From assembly GCA_016937255.1 (NCBI GenBank), contig JAFGWG010000025.1, forward strand, positions 1 to 37,948: 37,948 nt of DNA, in the 5' to 3' direction. Of this stretch, positions 17,922 through 26,206 are shown piece by piece. The DNA comes from Bacteroidales bacterium (lineage in GTDB: Bacteria > Bacteroidota > Bacteroidia > Bacteroidales > DTU049). Every line of letters starts with the position of its first letter. Positions within the stretch are counted from its first letter, which is position 1. The notes beneath the pieces are model-generated. The model ran no database searches and was not told the DNA's origin. It worked only from the letters and a program-made list of their open reading frames with translations. The position numbers and the translations under genes are program-made.

Positions 17922-19571
17922 TTAAAGATTCAGATGGCTTTTGCCTTGAGAATAAACGATGTCAACAGGAATTTTATTTTCTGTCAAACGATCGAGATCT
18001 TTCTGCAATTCATCGCTAACTTTTCCATCTGTTTCAATCCATTTTTTAGCAGCTTCGATATCGCCATCACCTTGAATCACAAGAATCTTATTGGCTAATG
18101 ATTCAACAGCAGCAGGCATTTTCTCGAAATTAACAGTATAGAAACCTTTGTCTGAACGACTGATAGCGCCTTCGTTCATCATGTGGCGGAAGCACATCAT
18201 ATTGGCTTTTCCATGTGCGCTGGCAACACCAAAGCGAACTGAACGGAAAATGCCGGCAATGAAAGAAACATAGTTTTCTTTGAGGTCACCGTCTGTTATT
18301 TCACCACTTTCGCGAAGCAGGGTTACGAGGTAAAGTCCAAGAATATCAGCTTTTCCTTCTTCAATGGGGGAGTAAAATTCCTGTAGTGCTTCACGTACTG
18401 TTCCTTTTCCGTTGATGGTGTTTTTGATACCCATTCCGTGTGCCGTTTCATGAAACATTACATTCTGGAAGAAAGCATCAAATTTTACATACTGAAGCTG
18501 ATCAGGATCCATAAGAATTTCGGCAATAGGATAGAGAATCTTATCAAATTTAGCTTTCATTGCATTTTTAAGCTGAAGCTTGCGGGTTCCTTTTTGAAGT
18601 TGTACTTCTTCGTCGTTAGGAAGGTTGATGGCAATGGTTTTTGATCCGGCATTGCAATCGCCACCATAATAAACGACCTCATAAACATTCATGTCGCTAT
18701 CGGCTCCTGGTTTTTCTGCTTTATACTTATCTTCAACAGGAAGTTTGGTTTGTAGTTCAGGAAGAAGCGCTGCAAAATGTGCCAGCTGATTACTCCATTC
18801 AACATCTTTAATAAGAATGAATGATTCAAAAGCAGCTTTATAACCATAAAGAGCATCTTCGTAATTTTCGATAGGTCCAACTACGAAATCAATATTGCTT
18901 TCTTTCATGTCCATCCACGCTAGGTCGCTAGGTTGATAGTTTGATGTTAGAAGCGCTTCGGCGCGTAAAGTCAGGTATAATTTAAGACCAGCATCTTCGG
19001 CAAGTTCAGCTGCCTGAAGCAGTAACTCTGAAGCTTTTTTCAATTCTGCGGCATACTCATCATGATACCAAATCGTTTTCAGATTTCCATCTTCGTCACG
19101 ACGAATAACAGTGTAGAGGCTGGCTTTGTTTTCATCTTCATAAGCCTCAAACTCTTCTTTGGTCATGTCTGTTGGATAGAAGTTTGCACCGGCTGGTTTG
19201 GTGTCGAATCCGGGGACAAATGGTTTGTTGCCGTCAAGACGATCCCAAGGACCATAATTGATTTCGGCAAAACGTTTCATGTCTGGATCTGAAATAGTAT
19301 CCAGAAAACCATTTTTATCACCTAAGGTTTGTTTCCAATACAAGTCGTCCATGATTTGGGCAACGTCTAACATGATTGAAATGATTTTCTTGTCATTGTT
19401 ACTCAGGTGAGACAGATCGGCAGATAATTCAACAACAGCATACTGATCTACTTTTTCTTTCATAGTAACAGTTGAGTCGTTGTTTTCATCATTGTTTTCC
19501 TTGTTTCCACCACAGGAACTAAGGAATGATATGCTGCTAACAGCAATAATAACTATAAGAAGCTTTTTCAT
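17922..19571 (-). CDS. M49-like (dipeptidyl peptidase III type) zinc peptidase lipoprotein with HEXXH motif
   Basis: The product has 549 residues. The frame extends further upstream, but the ATG at 19571 gives a clean lipoprotein signal (MKKLLIVIIAVSSISFLSSC). The zinc site is FHETAHGMG followed 30 or so residues later by IEEGKADILG, the arrangement of the M49 family. Most M49 enzymes have HEXXXH; this one has the five-residue HEXXH form, known in a few bacterial members. M49 enzymes cut dipeptides from peptide N-termini and are usually cytoplasmic, whereas the lipobox here predicts a membrane-anchored periplasmic protein. It heads an operon with the M28 peptidase and gpsA. A TATCTTCG, one base off the -7 consensus, lies about 18 bases before the start. 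It also resembles proteins loosely annotated as zinc hydrolases. Confidence 0.85.
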   Translation of the reverse strand: MKKLLIVIIAVSSISFLSSCGGNKENNDENNDSTVTMKEKVDQYAVVELSADLSHLSNNDKKIISIMLDVAQIMDDLYWKQTLGDKNGFLDTISDPDMKRFAEINYGPWDRLDGNKPFVPGFDTKPAGANFYPTDMTKEEFEAYEDENKASLYTVIRRDEDGNLKTIWYHDEYAAELKKASELLLQAAELAEDAGLKLYLTLRAEALLTSNYQPSDLAWMDMKESNIDFVVGPIENYEDALYGYKAAFESFILIKDVEWSNQLAHFAALLPELQTKLPVEDKYKAEKPGADSDMNVYEVVYYGGDCNAGSKTIAINLPNDEEVQLQKGTRKLQLKNAMKAKFDKILYPIAEILMDPDQLQYVKFDAFFQNVMFHETAHGMGIKNTINGKGTVREALQEFYSPIEEGKADILGLYLVTLLRESGEITDGDLKENYVSFIAGIFRSVRFGVASAHGKANMMCFRHMMNEGAISRSDKGFYTVNFEKMPAAVESLANKILVIQGDGDIEAAKKWIETDGKVSDELQKDLDRLTENKIPVDIVYSQGKSHLNL

Positions 19572-19714
19572 AGTGTGTATGTTTTTTGCGAAGATACTAA
19601 TTATCTGAGAAATTATATGTTGTGAATCGGATAACTTCTCTTGTTTTAAGATAATATAAATAAATGGTTGAAAAGAAAAATACAATTAAATAAAAATATT
19701 ATGTATATTTGTAT

Positions 19715-20395
19715 ATGGATAATTTCTCAACACTTCCTCATAAGGAAAGGGTTCAGATGCTGAAACGGTTGAAGCTTCAGCACAAGGAGCTTAATCAGGC
19801 TGAAAAAAGCGACTATATTTCTCATTGCCCATATTGTAAGGGTGAAAAAGTGTATAAAAACGGAAAACGGAATAACGGCACGCAGATGTTTCTCTGCACG
19901 TCGTGTAAAAAGTCTTTCAGTAGTCATAGTGGAACTTGTTTTGATAATGTAAAGCAGAAAGAGAAAATGGAGCAGTGCATTCAGCTTATGGGCCGTGGAT
20001 ATATGTCGGTTTCAGAAATGGCAGAGGCATTGGATATGAGTGTGATGACGGCATTCAATTGGCGTCACAAAATCTTAACTGTGCTGATTCCTGAGGAAGG
20101 AGATAAAAATGTATTGACAATAGAAGTGCCTCTTTATCGAAAAGGAAATCATGATTTGGCTAAAAGCCACAAAAAACGCCAGATGAAAAAAGTCAGGCTT
20201 GTAAAAGGCAGCAATAATGAGAAGAGTGCAAGTATTCAAAATGAGTTCCGTGAGTGGATGCAAATTCAGATGAAAGGCGTTTCAGGTAAATATCTCGATC
20301 ATTATGCAGCCTGGTTTAGGTTGATCAGTGAGAATGTAAACCCGGTGCAAGTAGATGAAATTCTAGAGAAAGTGATGAATTTGCGAGTGGTGTAG
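19715..20395 (+). CDS. IS1595-like transposase derivative lacking the catalytic core
   Basis: The product has 226 residues from the ATG at 19715; a TTG two codons earlier is possible. An N-terminal helical part is followed by a zinc ribbon (HCPYCKGEKVYKNGK ... LCTSCKKSF; Cys38, 41, 61, 64), the FSSHSGT linker, and a helix-turn-helix (MSVSEMAEALDMSVMTAFNWRHKIL), all as in IS1595-type transposases. Where the first catalytic Asp is expected (EVDETYF in active members, from memory), it reads IEVPLYRKGN. After a short basic stretch the sequence jumps to the family's C-terminal end (EFREWMQIQMKGVSGKYLDHYAAWFRLI). About 130 residues of the DDE core are absent, so it cannot transpose. The frame is clean and no terminal inverted repeats were seen. 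It may be a domesticated DNA-binding protein, possibly a regulator. Confidence 0.8.
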   Translation: MDNFSTLPHKERVQMLKRLKLQHKELNQAEKSDYISHCPYCKGEKVYKNGKRNNGTQMFLCTSCKKSFSSHSGTCFDNVKQKEKMEQCIQLMGRGYMSVSEMAEALDMSVMTAFNWRHKILTVLIPEEGDKNVLTIEVPLYRKGNHDLAKSHKKRQMKKVRLVKGSNNEKSASIQNEFREWMQIQMKGVSGKYLDHYAAWFRLISENVNPVQVDEILEKVMNLRVV

Positions 20396-20427
20396 AGACA
20401 AAAAGCAAATATACTAAAACAGGGGCT

Positions 20428-21078
20428 CTATTCCTCAAACGCCCGTTCCAACAATTTATAAAATTCCTGAAACTCAATATTTACTCCACCCAAAGATCTT
20501 AGGTGAGGCGTGTCTTGCTGGGCATCGACAAAAAGCCAGTTCTCACTTTTGGCATATTCCATTAAAAAATGAAAAGCATATTTGCTGGCATCATCCATGA
20601 GATGAAACATGCTTTCGCCGGTAAATCCTTTACCTACCTGTATTCCGTAAAGTCCTCCGGCAAGTTTTCCATCATACCATGATTCGAATGAATGTGCTAT
20701 GCCAAGTTCATGTAGTTTTATTAATGAATTCCTGTAATCATCATTAATCCAACTTCCTTCTTCTTTTCGTGGAACTTTGGCGCATAGGTCAATTACCGCT
20801 TCAAAATCCTTGTTCATGGTAACCGAGTATAGCCGTTTCTTCAGCGAGCGCTTTAGTCCATGAGGCGGTTTATACTGCTCCGGATAAACCACCATTCTCG
20901 GATTGGTGGCAAACCAGTAAATATCTTCTTCGTACTTAAACCAAGGGAAAATTCCATGCTGATACGCACAAATGAGCCTTTCAATAGAATAATCGCCACC
21001 TACGGCAAGCAGGCCGTCTTCTTCTGCCAGACGCGGATCCGGAAAAACCGGTTCTTCGTTGAGGCGAAATACAGGCAT
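20428..21078 (-). CDS. aat: Leucyl/phenylalanyl-tRNA--protein transferase
   Basis: The product has 216 residues, the full length of the family. It begins MPVFRLNEEPVFPDPRLAEEDGLLAVGGD, followed by AYQHGIFPWF, WFATNPRMVV, WINDDYRNSLIKLHELGIAHSFE, LAGGLYGIQVGKGFTGESMFH and DAQQDTPHLRSLGG, the usual order of conserved blocks. The enzyme moves Leu or Phe from tRNA to proteins with N-terminal Arg or Lys, creating an N-degron read by ClpS and ClpAP in the cytoplasm. It follows udk by 2 bases and is probably cotranscribed. It converges on the transposase-derived gene. Confidence 0.98.
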   Translation of the reverse strand: MPVFRLNEEPVFPDPRLAEEDGLLAVGGDYSIERLICAYQHGIFPWFKYEEDIYWFATNPRMVVYPEQYKPPHGLKRSLKKRLYSVTMNKDFEAVIDLCAKVPRKEEGSWINDDYRNSLIKLHELGIAHSFESWYDGKLAGGLYGIQVGKGFTGESMFHLMDDASKYAFHFLMEYAKSENWLFVDAQQDTPHLRSLGGVNIEFQEFYKLLERAFEE

Positions 21079-21080
21079 TT

Positions 21081-21692
21081 CTAAATAACAATGTTTTCTC
21101 TGACTCGACTGGTGAGAATATCAATGGCAACTTTATTGGCACCTCCTTGCGGAACAATAATATCGGCATAGCGTTTCGAGGGCTCAATAAAGGTAAGGTG
21201 CATGGGTTTTACGTATTTGTCGTAATGGTCGAGCACCTGCATAAATGAACGTCCGCGTTCTTCGATATCTCTTTTTATAATGCGCATAAGGCGGTCGTCG
21301 GAATCTGCATCTACAAAGACTTTAATGTCAAGTCGCTTGCGTAAACTTGGGTTTGATAGTACGAGAATGCCTTCTACAATAACTACTTTTGTGGGTTCAA
21401 TCGGAATGGTTTCTTTTGAACGAGCACAGGTAACATAGCTGTAAATCGGCATATCGATATTTTCTCCTTCTTTCAAACGATCAAGATGTTCGCTTAGAAG
21501 CTTAAATTCAATGGAAGAAGGGTGGTCGAAGTTTATTTTTGCTCTTTCTTCTGCCGATAAATGTCCATTATCGCGATAATACGCATCCTGGCTGAGCAGG
21601 CTCACTTCACTTTTTTTGAAGCGCTTCATAATGGTTTTAACAACAGTGGTCTTTCCTGATCCACTTCCTCCGGCAATTCCGATTACTAGCAT
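21081..21692 (-). CDS. udk: Uridine/cytidine kinase
   Basis: The product has 203 residues. A Walker A motif stands at the start (GIAGGSGSGKTTVVKTI), followed by SLLSQDAYYRD, NFDHPSSIEFKLL, the Walker B-like VVIVEGILVL and DADSDDRLMRIIKRDIEERGR, all typical of uridine kinase. It phosphorylates uridine and cytidine with ATP or GTP for pyrimidine salvage in the cytoplasm. It is translated just ahead of aat with a 2-base gap, and a 39-base gap separates it from the porin gene upstream. Confidence 0.96.
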   Translation of the reverse strand: MLVIGIAGGSGSGKTTVVKTIMKRFKKSEVSLLSQDAYYRDNGHLSAEERAKINFDHPSSIEFKLLSEHLDRLKEGENIDMPIYSYVTCARSKETIPIEPTKVVIVEGILVLSNPSLRKRLDIKVFVDADSDDRLMRIIKRDIEERGRSFMQVLDHYDKYVKPMHLTFIEPSKRYADIIVPQGGANKVAIDILTSRVRENIVI

Positions 21693-21731
21693 TTTGAAGA
21701 TTTTGAGGGGCTAAAATAGGGTTTTTTCCGA

Positions 21732-22814
21732 TTAAAACTTAATTTCCAACGCAATTTCGTAAATATGGTCGATGGTGCTTGGTAATTCTTCGTATTCGTA
21801 GTTGAGCATAAGCTTGTTTTTCTGGAAGTGATAAGCAATGCCACTGAAAATATTTGTTTGTTTTAGATCGGGACTTAATTCGGAAGTAAAATAATCGTAA
21901 CGACCCACTACAGAGAAGCTGCTTTTTGGGATTTTAAGTTCGCCAAAAACGCTGTATCCTTCGTTGGTCTGCGATTGGAGTCTGCTGTTTACATATTTGC
22001 CTTCCGAATCACCAATGCCGTAGTAATATTGTGCTGCCAATACATGATATTTGCTTTCCGAACTCAAATATAGTAAGTGCATTTTGAAATCAGACATGTT
22101 TTCGGGAAGATTGGCTTTTCCGATTGCAAAGGCGTAACTAGCCTGGAAACCGGGCATAAAACCGGGAAATGGACGAAGTGATAAACGACCTTCAACGGTT
22201 TTATTATTGTTTTGCTCGGTGGCATGATATCCGCCGCCATTATAAACCCCAAAACTAAAGCTGCCATATTTTCCGGGGTAGGCGCTGCTTACGTTTTTCT
22301 GATATTCTTCATCCACTTTGCCGCCGATAAGGCCTTCGTACATGATTCCAAAATCTGCGGAACTCATAATTTTCACATTTTCAGTAAACATTTTGGCCTG
22401 CACCCTGTACTGATTTACTTTTTGTTCAAAATCTATCCATGGACGGGGAGTAAGACCCATTATAAAATGGCCGGTTTGATATTTTTTAAAAAAATTTACT
22501 TTTGCTTTCAAGTAAAGATATTTCATTCGCATTTCCACATTGCCGGCATCTCCCCCTTCTTGGTCAAGCGTAATGTCTTGGGTGTATCTTGCAGACAGAA
22601 CTTTATTGATATTTGTTTTAATGGAGAAATACCCTCTTTTCAGTTCCATCTTATTGATGTCGTCATTCTCAGAGTAATTTGCTGAGATGAAATACTGACC
22701 CGAGATTTCGGAAAGATTGAAAATTTTATTCTGAACCTTAATGGTGTCCTGAGCATATCCGGTTGTTGCGGTTATTAGCAAGACAAATATTGTAATTGTA
22801 AAAAAAGTACGCAT
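21732..22814 (-). CDS. Outer-membrane beta-barrel, porin O/P-like
   Basis: The product has 360 residues. A signal peptide ends near residue 21 (ATTGYAQ). The mature protein is a series of amphipathic strands (YFISANYSENDD, GYFSIKTNINKVLSARYTQDI, SYAFAIGKANLP, SVVGRYDYFTSELSP) and ends in aromatic-terminated ALEIKF, as expected for an outer-membrane barrel recognised by the Bam complex. The spacing and the RPWIDFEQKVNQYRVQAKMF region recall phosphate-selective porins O/P, though this is not certain. It stands 49 bases after a PhoBR-like two-component pair, and has its own candidate -7 element, which fits a porin controlled by that pair. Other outer-membrane channels are possible. Confidence 0.8.
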   Translation of the reverse strand: MRTFFTITIFVLLITATTGYAQDTIKVQNKIFNLSEISGQYFISANYSENDDINKMELKRGYFSIKTNINKVLSARYTQDITLDQEGGDAGNVEMRMKYLYLKAKVNFFKKYQTGHFIMGLTPRPWIDFEQKVNQYRVQAKMFTENVKIMSSADFGIMYEGLIGGKVDEEYQKNVSSAYPGKYGSFSFGVYNGGGYHATEQNNNKTVEGRLSLRPFPGFMPGFQASYAFAIGKANLPENMSDFKMHLLYLSSESKYHVLAAQYYYGIGDSEGKYVNSRLQSQTNEGYSVFGELKIPKSSFSVVGRYDYFTSELSPDLKQTNIFSGIAYHFQKNKLMLNYEYEELPSTIDHIYEIALEIKF

Positions 22815-22823
22815 TTTTTATGA

Positions 22824-22831
22824 CAAACATA
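22824..22831 (-). promoter_or_regulatory. Candidate -7 element for the porin-like gene
   Basis: The minus strand reads TATGTTTG, a full match to TAnnTTTG, about 9 bases before the start codon at 22814. This suggests that the porin gene can be transcribed separately from the kinase gene. The leader would be very short. Confidence 0.4.
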
Positions 22832-22863
22832 TTGTAAAATAGTGGGGTGACGAAAAGAGGTTT

Positions 22864-23922
22864 TCAGTTTTTATCCACAGCTTTTTTCAAAGTAAAAGCA
22901 AATGTTGTTCCCACATCTGTGTTGGAGCGAACATTAATACTTTGGTTATGGGCTTCGATGGTATGTTTCACAATAGCCAATCCAAGTCCGGTTCCGCCCA
23001 TTTCACGACTGCGGCTTTTATCTGTGCGATAAAATCGTTCAAAAATGCGGGGAAGATCTTTTTGGTCTATTCCAACTCCGTTATCTGTAATTTCGATGAG
23101 CACATTTTCATCCATATCGAAAACACTAACAGTGGTTTGACCTTCTTTTTTTCCATATTTCAATGAATTGTCAATGAGGTTAATCATGACCTGTCGAATT
23201 TTCCCTTGATCTGCAAAAACACGAATAGCTTTATCGAACCCTGGCTCATAGACCATCTCGATTTTATGTTTCATGGCTTTAATTTCCATAAAGTCGAAAA
23301 CATCTTTTACCAGAGCCGAGAAATTCATATTAATCGTATTCATTTCAAGCATTCCGGTTTCAATTCTTGAAATTTCCTCCAAGTCATTAATGATGGCAAT
23401 AAGCCTATTGATGTTTTTAGCGGTTCTTTTCAGGTATTTTTTATTGATTTTTTCGTCTTTCAAACCGCCATCAAGCAGTGTGAGAACATATCCCTGAATG
23501 GTGGTAATTGGCGTTTTCAATTCGTGAGACACATTGCCAAGAAATTCGCGCCGATAGGCTTCCATTTTCTTTAAATTTTCGATTTCGCTGTTTCTGGCGG
23601 CAGCCCATTCTTTCACATCTTTGTTTACTGCCCCAATTATGTCTTTGCTGTTGTGAATTGGAAACTTGTTTTGTGCGCCGCGCTTAGTAGAACTAATGCT
23701 TTTATAGATTACTCGAATTCGCTCATAAATAAAGCGATCCAAAATAAGTCGCAGAAGTATCCAGCTGATGAAAAAGATGATAATTGCACTTATTGCAGAA
23801 TGTATGATATGAATCTCATTTTCAAATATCCATGAAACGCAAAGGTCGAATACAATTGAGGCAACTGCAATTAAAAATGCAACTGAGGGGGAGAGTTTTT
23901 TAGTATTGCCAAAATGAAACAT
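22864..23922 (-). CDS. PhoR-like sensor histidine kinase
   Basis: The product has 352 residues. Two transmembrane helices (about 12-33 and 37-61) are separated by only a few residues, so there is almost no periplasmic sensor domain. A linker leads to the HisKA domain with the phosphorylated His133 (FLGNVSHELKTPITTIQGY) and a HATPase domain with N box (NLIDNSLKYG), G1 (DNGVGID) and G2 (GGTGLGLAIVKH). This short form resembles PhoR-type kinases of Bacteroidota, which lack a large input domain and may sense through a transporter. It follows the response-regulator gene by one base, so the two are coupled. Phosphate as the signal is inferred from the layout and the neighbouring porin, not proved. 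Confidence 0.93.
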   Translation of the reverse strand: MFHFGNTKKLSPSVAFLIAVASIVFDLCVSWIFENEIHIIHSAISAIIIFFISWILLRLILDRFIYERIRVIYKSISSTKRGAQNKFPIHNSKDIIGAVNKDVKEWAAARNSEIENLKKMEAYRREFLGNVSHELKTPITTIQGYVLTLLDGGLKDEKINKKYLKRTAKNINRLIAIINDLEEISRIETGMLEMNTINMNFSALVKDVFDFMEIKAMKHKIEMVYEPGFDKAIRVFADQGKIRQVMINLIDNSLKYGKKEGQTTVSVFDMDENVLIEITDNGVGIDQKDLPRIFERFYRTDKSRSREMGGTGLGLAIVKHTIEAHNQSINVRSNTDVGTTFAFTLKKAVDKN

Positions 23923-23923
23923 C

Positions 23924-24610
23924 CTAGTCTATTTCAAATGTATATCCAACGCCCTTTACGGTTCTGATGACATTGATTCCTATTTTTTCACGAATTTTAC
24001 GAATATGAACATCTATGGTGCGATCACCTACAACAACATCGTTTCCCCATACTTTGGAAAAAATTTCCTCACGGGTAAAAACTTTGCTTGGCTTTCCGGC
24101 AAGTAATTGCAAGAGCTTAAATTCTTTTCGGGGTAGAATAATTTCTGTGCCATCGATGATGACAAGATATCTTTCAGGGTCAATAGTTATAGAACCGTGA
24201 ACCAATAATTGGCTGTCTTGCAGTTCACTTTTTGATTTTCTCTGATAAGATTTTACTTTGCTTAAAAATACTTTTGGCTTAATAGGTTTGCTTATATAAT
24301 CGTCGCCACCGGCTTCAAGGCCTGCAATTTGTGAATAGTCTTCTGAACGTGCTGTGAGGAAAACAATAGTGCTGTTTTTTAATTCTTCAATAGTTCTTAT
24401 CTCAGCACAAGCGGTAATGCCATCCATTTCGGGCATCATTACATCCATAATAATAAGGTCGGGAGTCACTTTTTTCGCCTTTTCAATGGCTTCTAGTCCG
24501 TTTTTCGCAGTATAAACATCGTAGTCTTCTTTTTCCAGATTATATCTGAGAATTTCCAAGATGTCTTTCTCGTCGTCAACCAGAAGTATTTTATAGTTTT
24601 TGTTTTTCAT
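23924..24610 (-). CDS. OmpR/PhoB family response regulator
   Basis: The product has 228 residues from the ATG at 24610. That start places the conserved KILLVDDEKDILE at the N-terminus; the in-frame start 24 bases upstream adds an atypical leader. The receiver domain has Asp12/Asp13, the phosphorylated Asp56 (LIIMDVMMPEMDG), Thr86 (FLTARS) and Lys108 (YISKPI). The C-terminal winged helix follows (FKLLQLLAGKPSKVFTREEI ... DRTIDVHIRKIREKIG ... VRTVKGVGYTF, approximate). It is a DNA-binding transcription regulator paired with the downstream kinase. A TATTTTTG -7 match and a TTAA-type repeat with 11-base spacing lie upstream, which would fit autoregulation. Confidence 0.95.
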   Translation of the reverse strand: MKNKNYKILLVDDEKDILEILRYNLEKEDYDVYTAKNGLEAIEKAKKVTPDLIIMDVMMPEMDGITACAEIRTIEELKNSTIVFLTARSEDYSQIAGLEAGGDDYISKPIKPKVFLSKVKSYQRKSKSELQDSQLLVHGSITIDPERYLVIIDGTEIILPRKEFKLLQLLAGKPSKVFTREEIFSKVWGNDVVVGDRTIDVHIRKIREKIGINVIRTVKGVGYTFEID

Positions 24611-24631
24611 TGACAAAAATGATTTCACTAG

Positions 24632-24639
24632 CAAAAATA
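24632..24639 (-). promoter_or_regulatory. Candidate -7 element for the two-component operon
   Basis: The minus strand reads TATTTTTG, matching TAnnTTTG, about 21 bases before the start codon of the response-regulator gene. No -33 TTG is evident, which would be consistent with a promoter that needs an activator. Confidence 0.4.
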
Positions 24640-24689
24640 CTATAAATACCTGCTTTTATGGCAGATATATATTGTTATTTAATAATATC

Positions 24690-24706
24690 TTAACCTTAAG
24701 TTAATC
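24690..24706 (-). promoter_or_regulatory. Possible PhoB/PhoP-type operator, TTAA repeats 11 bases apart
   Basis: On the plus strand TTAAC at 24690 and TTAAT at 24701 start 11 bases apart, with another TTAAG between them, about 50 bases upstream of the response regulator's -7 element. Tandem half-sites with 11-base period are typical of PhoB and PhoP operators. The sequence is simple and AT-rich, so chance is a real alternative. Confidence 0.25.
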
Positions 24707-24708
24707 TA

Positions 24709-26205
24709 CTAGAACTGTATATAAATGAAAGGCATAGCCTCCAAAATATAAAGCTGATACAAAACAATAACCAAAATGGCAAATGCAAGTGCTTTAAGTG
24801 TCCAATGCCATTTTTTGAAGAAATTGAATATAGATGTGTACATTTTATTCGGCAAGAATTGAAGAATGAGTGCGATTACCATTACGAGGAACGGAGTTGT
24901 GTATATTCCAAACCATTTTGAGAAAAGGCTTAAATCGATTTCAGTGAACATTTTTTTCCAGAAATCAATGGCATCGCTAAAAGTTTTGGCTTTGAGTAAA
25001 ACAGCTGTAAAAACCAGAAAATGGAAAGTGATGAGGATGCTGAGCACTTTGTAAATTACTTTTGGCATCCATTTCTGTACTTTTTTTCGACCGGAGGAGC
25101 TAAATACATCCCATGCAATAGCTAAGCCATGCAACAAACCCCAAACAACGAAAGTTATTGCTGCTCCATGCCAGAGTCCGGAAATTAAGAATGTGAGAAA
25201 TACCGCAAGCATGGCTCCGGCAAGTTTCCATCTCCTCCAGGCAAATGCCATTGGTTGATACAGATATTCGTTTAGCCAATTGTATAAAGTAATATGCCAT
25301 CTGCGCCAAAATTCGGAAATGTTTCCGGCAAGAAAAGGCTTATTAAAGTTATGTTCAATGGTAAAGCCCATTAGGAATGCAAAGCCGACCATCATGTCGG
25401 TATAGCCCGCAAAATCGAAAAAGAGTTGAATCATTGCACCATACGAAGCCATATAGGCATCGAAACCGGTAAAAAACTCAGGACTTTCAAAAATCCTATC
25501 CACGAAATTGGAAGCAATATAGTCGGCTACAGCAATTTTCTTAATCAATCCCAGCATAATCAAAAACAGACCCTTACTTAGTGCTTCTTTGCTTATTTCG
25601 GGTTTGGTAATAAACTGTGGAAGGAGGTCGCGGGCTTTTGATATGGGACCGGCAAGAATATTTGGGAAAAACGAGACATATAAAATATATCTAAACCACG
25701 ATTTTTCGGGTTTTTCTATTACCTCCCGCTGAATATCGAAAATATAAGTCAGCGTTTTAAATACAAAATACGAGATTCCAATGGGTTGTATAATTTTCAA
25801 AACCAGTGGCTCTGCTCCCGGATGTACGATTCCTGTCCAACTTTCTAATAGGAAATTGGTGTACTTAAAATACATCAGCGCACCCACGTTAATGAGTACA
25901 GATAAGGTCAGTAGCAGGTTTTTAATATGTGCTTTTCGGGATTTGAATATCCCCATCCCAATGAAATAATCACTTGTTCCCATGGCAATGAGCACGAAAA
26001 CAAAGAGTCCGCTGAGTTTATAGTAGAAATAGAGACTAAAAACGAGCAGAAGAGCATTTCTTATAGGTCTTGAATTGAAGAAAATGCTGTAAAAAATATA
26101 AAAAACGGCAAAAAGAAGAAAAAATGTAACCGACTGATACATCAATGGGTTAGCCGGATTGTATGTTAGTGATTGTAGAAAAACCTGCAGATTAAAGCTT
26201 CCCAT
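24709..26205 (-). CDS. MBOAT membrane O-acyltransferase (AlgI/DltB type)
   Basis: The product has 498 residues with about eleven hydrophobic segments. Conserved blocks include PIGISYFVFKTLTYIFDI, FFPNILAGPISKARDLLPQF, DFAGYTDMMVGFAFLMGF, FWRRWHITLYNW and the active-site histidine block GLWHGAAITFVVWGLLHG. MBOAT proteins of this type take an acyl group from a thioester donor on the cytoplasmic side and pass it across the inner membrane to a periplasmic SGNH-type transferase. The C-terminus is PFIYIQF, with a tyrosine near the end, like the tails that carry the acyl group in related systems. It is the last gene of the six-gene operon, one base after the SGNH-LysM gene. With a DltA-like ligase and a carrier protein in the operon, DltB is the closest functional analogue. 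Confidence 0.95.
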   Translation of the reverse strand: MGSFNLQVFLQSLTYNPANPLMYQSVTFFLLFAVFYIFYSIFFNSRPIRNALLLVFSLYFYYKLSGLFVFVLIAMGTSDYFIGMGIFKSRKAHIKNLLLTLSVLINVGALMYFKYTNFLLESWTGIVHPGAEPLVLKIIQPIGISYFVFKTLTYIFDIQREVIEKPEKSWFRYILYVSFFPNILAGPISKARDLLPQFITKPEISKEALSKGLFLIMLGLIKKIAVADYIASNFVDRIFESPEFFTGFDAYMASYGAMIQLFFDFAGYTDMMVGFAFLMGFTIEHNFNKPFLAGNISEFWRRWHITLYNWLNEYLYQPMAFAWRRWKLAGAMLAVFLTFLISGLWHGAAITFVVWGLLHGLAIAWDVFSSSGRKKVQKWMPKVIYKVLSILITFHFLVFTAVLLKAKTFSDAIDFWKKMFTEIDLSLFSKWFGIYTTPFLVMVIALILQFLPNKMYTSIFNFFKKWHWTLKALAFAILVIVLYQLYILEAMPFIYIQF

Positions 26206-26206
26206 G

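Noticed and set aside
19572-19685. N-terminal extension of the M49-like peptidase up to 19685
   Set aside because: The extra 38 residues precede a full lipoprotein signal that begins at the ATG at 19571.
19686-20427. An intact insertion sequence around the transposase-like gene
   Set aside because: No inverted repeats or target duplications were seen at its borders, and the protein lacks the catalytic core.
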